Shown here: positions 17,932-26,904 of the stretch, one piece after another
Layout of the letters: each line of letters opens with the position of its first letter
How positions within the stretch are numbered: the stretch's first letter is position 1
Origin: an uncultured Alphaproteobacteria bacterium
GTDB taxonomy: Bacteria; Pseudomonadota; Alphaproteobacteria; Rs-D84
DNA length: 64,000 bases
Direction: 5' to 3'
Assembly: GCA_944389385.1 (NCBI GenBank)
Contig: CALXMC010000005.1
Location: 1 to 64,000 of the forward strand
Notes under the pieces: generated by a model
The model's database searches: none
Told to the model about the DNA's origin: nothing
The model's input: the letters and a program-made list of their open reading frames with translations, nothing else
Made by a program: the position numbers and the translations under genes

Positions 17932-18057
17932 CGAGCGGAGCGTGGCGATCCAGTAAATAAAAAAGTACTGCGGGCATTCGCCCGCAGACATATTGCACTG
18001 GATTGCCGCAGTCGTACGACAACGTTTTCAACGTTTCACACTTCTTCGCAATGACAA
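17932..18057. repeat. MITE-like element with TTGTCATCGCGAG ends, copy 1
   Basis: Imperfect terminal inverted repeats (TTGTCATCGCGAG and CTTCGCAATGACAA), inner arms GGCGATCCAGT / ACTGGATTGCC, and a central hairpin CTGCGGGC/GCCCGCAG. No coding capacity. The ends resemble CATTGCGAG-type palindromic repeats known from many bacteria. Other copies: 18312-18448, 29098-29233, 39499-39645. Confidence 0.75.
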
Positions 18058-18311
18058 GGGGGCTCGTATTAGCCCCACCCCCCGTCGCACTACGTGCGAC
18101 ACCCCCCCCGCCCCCGGGGCGGTGGGCATTCATACGACTGGCGCGACGAATTATTATAATTCTTTCCGCTCTTGGGCGGTGGGCATTAGACCACCCCTCC
18201 GCAGAGGGGAACTTGTTACGTTCCCGTTGCGGGCTGAGTTCCCCTCCATTGGAGGGGTGGCACGAAGTGCCGGGGTGGTTAGAGACTGCGGGCTTGGGTA
18301 CTTAGTCCCCT

Positions 18312-18448
18312 TTGTCATCGCGAGCGGAGCGTGGCGATCCAGTAAATAAAAAAGCACTGCGGGCGAATGCCCGCAGACATATTATAACCTTAGATTGCCG
18401 CAGTCGTACGACAACGTTTTCAACGTTTCACACTTCTTCGCAATGACA
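18312..18448. repeat. MITE-like element, copy 2
   Basis: Same ends and central hairpin as the copy at 17932. The hairpin loop is GAAT here and ATTC in copy 1, i.e. reversed and complemented. Confidence 0.75.
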
Positions 18449-18677
18449 GCGGTGTTTCTGGTTACTCGTGATAAACCACCCCGCCCAGGTTCCACCCACG
18501 TCAACTTTGTTTGCGCGGGGCTCGGTGTGGGGCGGTGGCATTAGACCACCCCGCCGACTGCGTCGGCACCCCTCCGCAGAGGGGAACTTGTTACGTTCCC
18601 GTTGCGGGCTGAGTTCCCCTCCATTGTGGGTGATTATTATTATTTGGTTTCCATAATAAAAATTTTTATTTTTAATG

Positions 18678-18707
18678 TTGCCCCGATGGGTGATTTTTTG
18701 CTATTGT
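18678..18707 (+). promoter_or_regulatory. dnaE promoter, predicted leaderless
   Basis: TTGCCC (18678-18683), 18-base spacer, extended -10 TGCTATTGT (TATTGT 18702-18707). Six bases separate it from the dnaE ATG, the same layout as adk. Confidence 0.55.
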
Positions 18708-18713
18708 CGTGGC

Positions 18714-21700
18714 ATGGAAAATCAATTTGTTCATCTTCGTACGCATTCACGTATTTCAATCGGCGCGGGTACGCTGAAAATCAAGCAAATCCCCGAACTG
18801 TGTATCGCAAATAATATGGGGGCGTGCGCGCTGACGGATACGAATATGATGTCGGGGTGTGCCGAGTTTTCCGACGTTATGCCCAAAAATAAAGTCCAAC
18901 CAATTATTGGGACTGAAATCACATTGAACCAGCATAATGTGGATCCGAAAATTTTGCGTCAAAATGCGCTGTCGCGAATTGTTTTGTTGGCGCAAAATCA
19001 CGATGGTTATCTGAATTTGTGCGAATTAAGCCGAATCATGTATATGCGTGGCGAAAATCATCATTTGGGGCCGTATATTACTTTTGAAGAATTAACCGCG
19101 CACAGTGATGGTTTGATTTGTTTGTCTGGGGCGCATACGGGGCCGATTGGAATGGCTATCTTGAATGCCCAGGATAATTTGGCGCGTCAATATGCAGAAC
19201 AATTTTTGTCTGTGTTTGGCGACCGTTTTTATATGGAAATTCAGCGGCACGGGTTGGATGAAGAAATCAAGACTGAGCCCGGATTTTTGAAAATTGCGTT
19301 GGATTTGAATATTCCAATCGTTGCCACAAACGATGTCGAATTTGCGTCGCCACATGATTACGAGGCCGAAGACGCGTTAAGTTGCGTTTTGGGGCAAACC
19401 AAGGTTATCGATCCAGACAGACCACGAAAATCATCCGAACAATATTTCAAAACATCGGCCGAGATGGCTGAGTTGTTTTCTGACCTGCCCGAGGCGATTG
19501 AAAACACAGTCGTGATTGCAAATCGTTGCGGTTTTATGGTTAATGTTCATGAAAAACCGTTGTTGCCGCGCTTTGGTGATGATTTTGAACAAGAATGTCA
19601 AATGTTGCGCGATAATACTATGTCGGGGTTGGCACGCAATTTGGCGCAACATGGAATCACTGATACAAAACCATATTATGAACAGGCTGAATTTGAACTG
19701 GGCGTTATTATAAATATGGGATTCCCAGGATATTTTTTGATTGTTGCGGACTATATCGATTGGTGTCGGCGAAATGATATTATGACGGGGCCGGGGCGTG
19801 GGTCTGGCGCGGGGTCAATCGTTGCGTGGGCGTTGGGTATTACGCATGTTAATCCGTTACAGTATGGGTTGCTGTTTGAACGATTTTTGAATCCTGATCG
19901 TATTTCTATGCCTGATTTTGACGTGGATTTCGAGCCGACTGGTATTGAACGCGTGTTGGCGTATATTTGCGATAAATATGGGCATGATTCTGTGTGCCGC
20001 ATTATCACGTTCGGCAGTTTACAGGCGCGTGGCGCAATCCGTGATATCGGGCGCGTGTATGGGATTCCGTATTCTAAATCCGATCGGTTGTCCAAACTGA
20101 TTCCGTCGGATGCAAAAACGTTAAAGGATGCAGTTGATGCGTCGCCCGAAATTCAATCTGTTTTGCAGGGCGATGAAGATTTGAACAAAGTTGTTACAAT
20201 CGCCGAAGAATTGGAAGGTTCGCTGCGCAATTTGGGGCAACATGCGTGTGGCGTTGTTATTGGCGACCGGCCGACGACGAAAATCGCGCCTGTGTATCGC
20301 GATCCGGCGAACCCGTTGCCATCGTGTCAGTTTGATGGGCATTATTTGGAATCGTCTGGGTTAATTAAGTTCGACTTTTTGGGATTGGAAACGTTGGCGA
20401 TTTTGAAATATGCCACCAAGTTAATCCAACAAACGCGCGGAATCAACATCGAATTGGATAAAATCCCCACAGATGATGAAAAAACTATGAATTTATGGCA
20501 ATCGGGTAAAACCGAAGGCATATTCCAATTCGATGCCCCGTTCGTCCAGCAAACTTTGCGGAAAATGCACCCGACCAGTTTCTTGGAAATATCGGCTTTG
20601 AATGCGCTGAACCGACCGGGGCCAATTGCGTTCATTCCGCAATTTATCGCGCGTATGCATGGCGAAGAAAAAATCGAATATGTTCATCCGCGGGCTGAAC
20701 CGATATTAAAGGAAACATACGGTATTATCGTTTATCAAGAACAGGTTATGCAATTAACACGCGTGTTGGCGGGATTTACACGTGGACAATCGGACAACGT
20801 GCGTAAAGCCATGGGTAAAAAAATCGCCAAAATGTTGGATGAATTGGAAGGCAAATTTTACGATGGTTGTGAAAAAGAACAAACATTAAACCGTGACCAG
20901 GCCAAGGCTTTGTGGGAACAATTCAAAGAATTCGCCAAGTATGCGTTTAATAAATCACACGCGGTGGCGTATTCCATCGTTGCAAATCAGTGTGCTTATC
21001 TGAAAGCAAATTATACGCCTGAATTTTTGGCCGCGTCGATGTCCAGTAATTTGAATGATACGGATCAATTGGCGTTGTTCGTGGATGATGCCAAATCCAA
21101 TTTTGGAATTCAAATTGTCGCGCCGGATATTAACCAAAGTGAATCTTTATTTACTGTGCGTGATGGAAAAATTATATATGCGTTGGCGGCGATTAAGGGC
21201 GTTGGTACGGTTGCGACCGACGCGATTGTGGCCGAACGTAATGCAAATGGGAAATTCAAAAATCTGACTGATTTTGCCAAGCGGTGCGCGCCGATTATGA
21301 ATAAACGCATTTTAGAGGCGTTTGCCAAGGTTGGCGTTTTGGATTCTTTGGAGCCCAATCGTGCCTCGATTTATATGAATGCGGATGCGATTTTATCGTA
21401 TGCGTCAAAATCGCGTGAGGGGGCGAATTCTTTATCTCTGTTTGCGAATACGGTCGAAGATGATGTCGCCGAAGACAGATTAACAAAAAATCTGCCGCGT
21501 ACGCCGGCGTGGAATTTTGCCCAGCGTTTGGAAAACGAGTTGTCTGCGTTGGGATTTTATATTTCTGCGCATCCGTTGGATCAGTACAGGCATTTAATCG
21601 AACGGGCCAAGTTGGCAACCAGTGCGACTTTGGCATCCATGGGTGACAGAAAACCGGTACAAATTGCCGCGACGGTAAGTTCTTTTCCGCGGCGCAGAAC

Positions 21701-22124
21701 CAAAACTGGTAAAGATATGATTACGATAAATGCGTCGGACAGTTTTGGAAATATAGATGCTGTGGCGTTTGGTCAATCTGCGGCTGATTTTGCACAAATT
21801 TTATCTGGGGAAACGTTGGTGTTAATATCAGGAAAAACGTCTGTGCGGGATGATAATATTTCGATTTTTGTGGATTCAATTATGCCGCTGACCAAATGGG
21901 TGGCGAAAATTGCCAAGAAAATCACGTTGGATATATACAACGGGAATGTATTGCCGGATGTTAAAAAGGCTATTTTGGCTTTGCGTCCCGGGAAAACGCG
22001 CGTTGTGTTAAATCTGCATGCGGCCGATAAAGTTGCCACCATGGCGTTGCCTGGGGGGGTGGAATTGGGGGCAACAACCGCAAATGATTTTGTAAATCTT
22101 GGGATTCGGGTCGAGATAGAATGA
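18714..22124 (+). CDS. dnaE: DNA polymerase III alpha subunit
   Basis: Replicative polymerase of 1136 residues. N-terminal PHP domain (FVHLRTHSRIS), polymerase palm with GPGRGSGAGSIVAWALG (about 358) and the catalytic Asp pair in PDFDVDFE (about 400), fingers, a helix-hairpin-helix segment, and a C-terminal OB fold (PVQIAATVSSFPRRR, about 980). The ATG at 18714 gives the conserved N-terminus; codons upstream belong to the promoter. It overlaps rsmH by four bases. Confidence 0.96.
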   Translation: MENQFVHLRTHSRISIGAGTLKIKQIPELCIANNMGACALTDTNMMSGCAEFSDVMPKNKVQPIIGTEITLNQHNVDPKILRQNALSRIVLLAQNHDGYLNLCELSRIMYMRGENHHLGPYITFEELTAHSDGLICLSGAHTGPIGMAILNAQDNLARQYAEQFLSVFGDRFYMEIQRHGLDEEIKTEPGFLKIALDLNIPIVATNDVEFASPHDYEAEDALSCVLGQTKVIDPDRPRKSSEQYFKTSAEMAELFSDLPEAIENTVVIANRCGFMVNVHEKPLLPRFGDDFEQECQMLRDNTMSGLARNLAQHGITDTKPYYEQAEFELGVIINMGFPGYFLIVADYIDWCRRNDIMTGPGRGSGAGSIVAWALGITHVNPLQYGLLFERFLNPDRISMPDFDVDFEPTGIERVLAYICDKYGHDSVCRIITFGSLQARGAIRDIGRVYGIPYSKSDRLSKLIPSDAKTLKDAVDASPEIQSVLQGDEDLNKVVTIAEELEGSLRNLGQHACGVVIGDRPTTKIAPVYRDPANPLPSCQFDGHYLESSGLIKFDFLGLETLAILKYATKLIQQTRGINIELDKIPTDDEKTMNLWQSGKTEGIFQFDAPFVQQTLRKMHPTSFLEISALNALNRPGPIAFIPQFIARMHGEEKIEYVHPRAEPILKETYGIIVYQEQVMQLTRVLAGFTRGQSDNVRKAMGKKIAKMLDELEGKFYDGCEKEQTLNRDQAKALWEQFKEFAKYAFNKSHAVAYSIVANQCAYLKANYTPEFLAASMSSNLNDTDQLALFVDDAKSNFGIQIVAPDINQSESLFTVRDGKIIYALAAIKGVGTVATDAIVAERNANGKFKNLTDFAKRCAPIMNKRILEAFAKVGVLDSLEPNRASIYMNADAILSYASKSREGANSLSLFANTVEDDVAEDRLTKNLPRTPAWNFAQRLENELSALGFYISAHPLDQYRHLIERAKLATSATLASMGDRKPVQIAATVSSFPRRRTKTGKDMITINASDSFGNIDAVAFGQSAADFAQILSGETLVLISGKTSVRDDNISIFVDSIMPLTKWVAKIAKKITLDIYNGNVLPDVKKAILALRPGKTRVVLNLHAADKVATMALPGGVELGATTANDFVNLGIRVEIE

Positions 22125-22969
22125 TGAAACATATACCTGTTTTGTTGGATTCGGTTATGCGTGCGTTGGGCGATTTGCGCGGTCGCGTGGTGGTTGATGC
22201 CACATTTGGTGCGGGCGGATATTCGCGGGCTTTTTTGACCGCGGGTGCGCGCGTTATTGCGTTCGATCGCGATCCAAATGTTGTGGCGGACGCGCAAAAG
22301 ATTATGGATGAATTTGATGGCCGGTTTGAATTTGTGCCCCGCCCTTTTTCGCACATTGCAGATTTAACTGATACTTATGACGCAATTGTTTTTGATTTGG
22401 GGATTTCATCCATGCAGATTGACGTGCCGTCGCGCGGTTTTTCTTTCCGTGGGGATGGGCCGTTGGACATGCGCATGTCGGCCGATGGTGTCAGTGCAGC
22501 CACGTTAATCGAGCAATCTGATGCGGCAACACTGGCGCGTATTTTGCGGGATTATGGCGATGTGCGGCGCCCAGGCGCGTTGGCAAACGCGATGAAGCGT
22601 GCATTGCCCAAGACCACATTTGAATTAAAGAATTTGATACATAATCCGAATGACATCGCGCCCGTATTCCAGGCGTTGCGTATTGCGGTTAATGACGAGA
22701 TGGGCGAACTGACGCGGGCGTTGGCGGCTGTGCCGGGGCGACTGAAAGTTGGCGGGCGGTGCATCTGTGTCACGTTTCATTCAACAGAAGACAGAACGGT
22801 GAAAAACACATTTCGTGAATGGACCACTGTGCTGGGCGATCCGCGTATGCCGTCGGTTGGCACGGCCCAGTTTACGCCGATGCGGACAATAACGCCGACG
22901 GATGATGAAATCGCCGCCAATCCGCGTGCGCGCAGCGCGCACATGCGTGGCGTGATAAAATCATATTGA
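22121..22969 (+). CDS. rsmH: 16S rRNA (cytosine-N4) methyltransferase RsmH
   Basis: Methylates C1402 of 16S rRNA. SAM-binding DATFGAGGYSRAFL (about 25-38), the MraW signature GPLDMRM, and NDEMGEL / VTFHSTEDRTVKN near the C-terminus. It normally opens the division/cell-wall cluster with ftsL and ftsI; here it is coupled instead to dnaE, and no dcw genes follow. Confidence 0.95.
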   Translation: MMKHIPVLLDSVMRALGDLRGRVVVDATFGAGGYSRAFLTAGARVIAFDRDPNVVADAQKIMDEFDGRFEFVPRPFSHIADLTDTYDAIVFDLGISSMQIDVPSRGFSFRGDGPLDMRMSADGVSAATLIEQSDAATLARILRDYGDVRRPGALANAMKRALPKTTFELKNLIHNPNDIAPVFQALRIAVNDEMGELTRALAAVPGRLKVGGRCICVTFHSTEDRTVKNTFREWTTVLGDPRMPSVGTAQFTPMRTITPTDDEIAANPRARSAHMRGVIKSY

Positions 22970-22995
22970 CCGGCGATAAATATTTTTTGTACGAT
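22966..22995 (+). promoter_or_regulatory. Promoter candidate for the 23031 gene
   Basis: TTGACC (22966-22971) overlaps the rsmH stop; 18-base spacer; TACGAT (22990-22995). Confidence 0.4.
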
Positions 22996-23030
22996 TAAGG
23001 CAAATGATAAAAAAGTAAAGGAAAAATTAG

Positions 23031-23540
23031 ATGAAAAAAATTCTTTCGACTGTATTTTTTGGGGCTTTGGGGTTGGTTGCGGCGGTGCCCGCGGCTATGG
23101 CTGTGTGCCCGGTTTGTACCGTTGCCGTTGGCGCAGGACTTGAAGGCATGCGCTTGTTGGGCGTGGATGATGTGATAACCGGTATTTGGGCGGGCGCGCT
23201 GACATTGTCGCTGTTTTTATGGACTGTATCTTGGCTGAAAAAGCGCGGCGTTAAGAATGCGTTTTTGCAGATTATATTGCCGTTCATCGTTTATTATGGA
23301 TTGTTGGCGGCTGTGTACGCTTTGCCCAGTGTTACGTTCGGCGTAAATACGCTGTGGGGCATGGACAAGTTTTTATTGGGTATCATCGTCGGCACGATTG
23401 CGTTTTACGGTGGGGCGCGTTGGTACGTGCAGATTAAGCGTAAAAACGGCGGTCATGCCCAATTCGCATTCCAGAAAGTTGTTGTGCCGTTGTCGTTTTT
23501 GGTAATTGCGACGGTGGTGTTTTGGATTATTACTATGTGA
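23031..23540 (+). CDS. Multi-span membrane protein of unknown function
   Basis: 169 residues. An N-terminal helix that looks like a signal sequence (cleavage possible after AMA) is followed by CPVC and then four hydrophobic spans (about 46-64, 76-97, 107-126, 145-165). A CPVC motif at a membrane surface could be redox-active or bind metal, but nothing else supports that. AAAGGAAA precedes the ATG. Confidence 0.75.
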   Translation: MKKILSTVFFGALGLVAAVPAAMAVCPVCTVAVGAGLEGMRLLGVDDVITGIWAGALTLSLFLWTVSWLKKRGVKNAFLQIILPFIVYYGLLAAVYALPSVTFGVNTLWGMDKFLLGIIVGTIAFYGGARWYVQIKRKNGGHAQFAFQKVVVPLSFLVIATVVFWIITM

Positions 23541-23567
23541 TGGTTTTGTAAAGAAAAGGAAAGGATT

Positions 23568-24209
23568 ATGAAAGCAAAAAATACTAAAACAACCGCAAAA
23601 AAATCGACGTCAAAAAAGTCTGAAAAAATGACGTTGGAAGAAATGGTCGCGCGTGTTGATGCGTCTAAAAAGGTCAATCCGTTGGATTTGTCGTCAGACC
23701 AAGATTTGTCCATTGCGCTGATGAACCTGATTTCGTTGGAAGAACATTTCTTTTTCAGTGGTGCAAAAACTCAAAAGACTGGATTTTATGATTTGATTAA
23801 CACCGTTCGCGATATGCGTAAAGAACTGATGTCGCGCATAGTAAAAAAATCGTCGGCTGAAAATGGCGAAGTTTGGTGTATATCAAAACATTTGTTGGCT
23901 GCGTCCATGCGTTTGATGGAGGTCGGCACCAAAGCCCTGTCCGCGGGGAATACAGACGATGCGTACAATTTGTTTAATAAATCGTATGAATTGTATTCGC
24001 TGTTTTGGGGGATAAACATGGATTTGATTGACCTGAGTGGGGTTAAAAAAATCGCGCCGGACGTATATGAAAAATGTGTGGTTGACAATCACCAATCGGC
24101 GAAAACCGTTGCGCCGGCGGCGGATACGGCCGATGTTGCGCAATCGCGTTCGGTCGTGCGTCGTTTGGGCGATTGGGTAAAAAATGCAGTAAATTGTTGT
24201 ATCGAGTAA
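23568..24209 (+). CDS. Helical protein of unknown function
   Basis: 213 residues. A Lys/Thr/Ser-rich N-terminus (about 1-20) is followed by a predicted all-helical core (LEEMVARVDASKKVNP, DLINTVRDMRKELMSRIV, LLAASMRLMEVGTKAL) and a TPR-like stretch around GNTDDAYNLFNKSYELYS. No signal peptide. AAAGGAAAGG precedes the start; 27 bases after the membrane-protein gene, so probably one operon. Confidence 0.75.
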   Translation: MKAKNTKTTAKKSTSKKSEKMTLEEMVARVDASKKVNPLDLSSDQDLSIALMNLISLEEHFFFSGAKTQKTGFYDLINTVRDMRKELMSRIVKKSSAENGEVWCISKHLLAASMRLMEVGTKALSAGNTDDAYNLFNKSYELYSLFWGINMDLIDLSGVKKIAPDVYEKCVVDNHQSAKTVAPAADTADVAQSRSVVRRLGDWVKNAVNCCIE

Positions 24210-24218
24210 AATTGGGTG

Positions 24219-24248
24219 TTGATTGCCATGTGGAAAAAATGGTATAAT
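24219..24248 (+). promoter_or_regulatory. Promoter of the 24272 gene
   Basis: TTGATT (24219-24224), 18-base spacer, extended -10 TGGTATAAT (TATAAT 24243-24248). Confidence 0.6.
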
Positions 24249-24271
24249 GCCCAGAAAGAGAGATGTAAAGT

Positions 24272-26893
24272 TTGAAAAAACTGGTTGCTGATTTTTGCAA
24301 ATGCTTTGTCGCGATTGCGGCGGTTGTCGCGGGCGTGGACGCATTCGCGGCCCAGGCACCCAACCCGCGCGCGTCGGGTACGTCTGCATCGAATATTATT
24401 GCGACTGCGGCGGCCAAGTCTGAATCTTCGACGACATCGGCGCGTGTTGCGAATCGTGTTGTGCGCGGTGGGGCGACGACGGGTGTGGCGTCTGGGCGCA
24501 CATCGGGTACTGTTTCGCGCAGTGCGACCGTGCGGCCATCGGTTACCGTTTCGCGCAGCGCGGCCATGCAGCCGGTTCGTACAAATACGACAACAACGGC
24601 GCGCAGTGGGACTGTGCGTCAAACTGTGGCGGCTGGTTCACCGACGGCGGCGCGCAGTGGTTCTGTATCGCGTGCGGCGTCGTCCAACGTTGTTCGTGCA
24701 ACGCATAATCCGGCGTCAAATGCACGTGCGGCAACGACGAATACGGTTGTTGGTGCGTCGCGTGCCCAACCGCGTGCGACGGCGGTGTTTGATGATATTT
24801 CTGTATTGGGTGGCGGATACGCGGAATGTCGTACGGCGTATGCGACGTGCATGGATCAGTTTTGTGCCAATGCGAATGACACGTATCGTCGCTGTATTTG
24901 TAATGAACGGTATAACGAATTTCGTAACACTGAAATCGCAATTGAAGAGGCTTTGGATTTATTGGCCCAATTCCAGAATAATAATTTGACTGCGGTTGGT
25001 CTGTCCGCGGCCGAGGTTGCCGCCATGTACAGCGCGACCGAGGGCGAAAATGCGATTAAAAATGACACCAGTGCCGCGGGTCAAATGTTGGCCGAGATTG
25101 ACGATTTGTTATCAGGCCGGTCGCGTGGCGATGGTGTTGAAAATGCAAATGCCACGGCATCGTTGGGGATATTATCGGTTGATTTTACGTCTGATTTGGG
25201 CGACATTTGGGGCGATTCGGGTTCGTCGATATTTGACAATGATTCTGGGGTTGATTTGTCGACGCTGACCGGGCAAGAGTTATATTCCCAGGCCAGTCGC
25301 CAATGTTTGGAATTGGTTGCCGAAACGTGCGATAATCAGGCTGTATTAAACATGGCGCGCAGTGCATACGGAATCATGATAACCCAAGATTGCAACATTT
25401 ACGAACGCAACATCAACGCGCAAAAGGAAAGTTTGGAACAAACGGTTCGTACGGCTGAAAAATATCTGCGCGAGGCACGATTGGCTGAATACCAGTCCCA
25501 TAATTCTGCGGACGTGAACGAGTGTATAACAAACGTGCGTAATGCGATTATGACGGATGTTGCGTGCGGCGCGAATTATGAAAAGTGCATGGATCCGACG
25601 GGTGCGTATGTTAACGCCATTTCTGGCGAGTTGATTTATTCCCCGCGTTTATTCCAGTTGACTGATATAATAGTGTTGCCGGGCGTTAATGCTAATAGCA
25701 CTTATGATACCGATGTGTTGGCTGCGAATACGTCGTTTGATGATTTCTTGGATGAAAAGCGTATTTATGCGCAAACCGCGTTGGATTCTTGCCGTGATAT
25801 TGCGGATACAGTATGGACTGAATTCAAGCGTCAGGCTTTGATTGAAATTGCCCAGGCCCAGGATGAAAAATTGGAAGAAGTTAAAATGTCGTGCGTTAAT
25901 ACCATGGCGGAATGCTATGATACCCAGGCCGGCGCATTACGTGATTTTGATACGACAACGGCGCAATATTCCGGCGCAATCAGTGCCGCCGCCGCCCGTC
26001 AAATGTGCCAGGATCAGGTTATCGCATGCGCGTCGTTATATGGAAATACCGAAAAATGCACATTTGATGCGAATGGACATATACAGGCAGAAGGTGCTGA
26101 CACAACTACGTATGGCGGTATTAACTCGTCCGCCATGGCCAGCGAACGTTGTGGTCTGACCGCATTGTTGGCGTTTGTGGATACCGTTGATACCCAACGT
26201 ATAAACGAGGGCTGTGAAACCGCGATTGAAAATTATTTGACTGAATTGTGCACCCCGGCCAGTGGCGATATGGGATATCCATGGGGATGTATTGGTTTGT
26301 CCGCGGACGAGGTGTTTAATCAGGTATCTGCCTTTGCGCAGCGTTCATGCCGGTTGGGGGATGCTGATTTAACAACGGATATTGTCTCTATGGTGACCGA
26401 TTATGTTGAAAATATTCAATTTGGTGTGATGGAAATGTTGGCCGATCAATGTGAAACGTTGGGTGGATATTGGATTTATAATGGCGATTTGACATACGGC
26501 GAATTGGGCAGTGACGCAACCCCGTACACAGATTTCTATTCCCAGGTGTTCGGTGTGCGTTTAACCAATTTTGCCGAGGCCGCATCAACGGAAAATCGTG
26601 GAAATAATCAAACCAGTCCGAATTATGGCGATGGTGCTTATTCGTACACCGCATTGTCGGGCGCAAACCAATCGGCGCGATATGGCATGTCGTATGGGCA
26701 ATGTGCCGAAAATACTATCCAGGTTCGTTGTTTGGCGTATAACGAAATGTATGGTGACGATGTTGCATCGTATGACGCCCAACATAACGTGTGTAATTTA
26801 TCGGATGAATGGTATCGCCAACAATGTGAATCTATGTTGGGTGGGTATTATGAAGATGGCACATGCTATGCACGGAATCCGAATATAAATTAA
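24272..26893 (+). CDS. Large secreted Cys-rich protein, TTG start
   Basis: 873 residues. The start is TTG at 24272: no in-frame ATG fits, the reading gives a clean signal peptide (MKKLVADFCK..., cleavage after AFA at about 26), and a GAGAG Shine-Dalgarno lies upstream. Residues 28-170 are a low-complexity Ala/Thr/Ser/Arg/Val region, probably unstructured. The rest has well-spaced Cys, often in CxxxxDxxC-like groups (AYATCMDQFCANAN, RRCICNERYNEF), and long helical parts. Probably a surface or periplasmic protein with disulfides. Function unknown; eleven bases before another secreted-protein gene. Confidence 0.8.
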   Translation: MKKLVADFCKCFVAIAAVVAGVDAFAAQAPNPRASGTSASNIIATAAAKSESSTTSARVANRVVRGGATTGVASGRTSGTVSRSATVRPSVTVSRSAAMQPVRTNTTTTARSGTVRQTVAAGSPTAARSGSVSRAASSNVVRATHNPASNARAATTNTVVGASRAQPRATAVFDDISVLGGGYAECRTAYATCMDQFCANANDTYRRCICNERYNEFRNTEIAIEEALDLLAQFQNNNLTAVGLSAAEVAAMYSATEGENAIKNDTSAAGQMLAEIDDLLSGRSRGDGVENANATASLGILSVDFTSDLGDIWGDSGSSIFDNDSGVDLSTLTGQELYSQASRQCLELVAETCDNQAVLNMARSAYGIMITQDCNIYERNINAQKESLEQTVRTAEKYLREARLAEYQSHNSADVNECITNVRNAIMTDVACGANYEKCMDPTGAYVNAISGELIYSPRLFQLTDIIVLPGVNANSTYDTDVLAANTSFDDFLDEKRIYAQTALDSCRDIADTVWTEFKRQALIEIAQAQDEKLEEVKMSCVNTMAECYDTQAGALRDFDTTTAQYSGAISAAAARQMCQDQVIACASLYGNTEKCTFDANGHIQAEGADTTTYGGINSSAMASERCGLTALLAFVDTVDTQRINEGCETAIENYLTELCTPASGDMGYPWGCIGLSADEVFNQVSAFAQRSCRLGDADLTTDIVSMVTDYVENIQFGVMEMLADQCETLGGYWIYNGDLTYGELGSDATPYTDFYSQVFGVRLTNFAEAASTENRGNNQTSPNYGDGAYSYTALSGANQSARYGMSYGQCAENTIQVRCLAYNEMYGDDVASYDAQHNVCNLSDEWYRQQCESMLGGYYEDGTCYARNPNIN

Positions 26894-26904
26894 ATGGGTA
26901 TAAA

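Larger units (their letters stand above)
17590..18640. repeat. Repeat island 1
   Basis: No gene. It is a mosaic of short dispersed repeats also found at 28.5-29.8, 35.7-36.0 and 39.0-39.8 kb: palindromes of the types CCCCTCCGCAGAGGGG (from about 17696) and CCCCTCCATTGGAGGGG (from about 17853), a variable-stem hairpin unit (17651-17690, 18491-18520), and two copies of a CATCGCGAG-ended element. Some frames stay open for 100-190 codons here, but their peptides are repeat-derived (Pro/Arg/Gly) and not gene-like. The island stops with a truncated palindrome just before the dnaE promoter. Confidence 0.85.

Noticed and set aside
17549-18349. Long open frames on both strands in repeat island 1, up to 194 codons
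   Set aside because: They run through palindromic repeats shared with three other islands, give Pro/Arg/Gly peptides and have no ribosome-binding site.
24285-24989. A 234-codon frame inside the 24272 gene
   Set aside because: Arg-rich shadow of the low-complexity Ala/Thr/Arg region in another frame.
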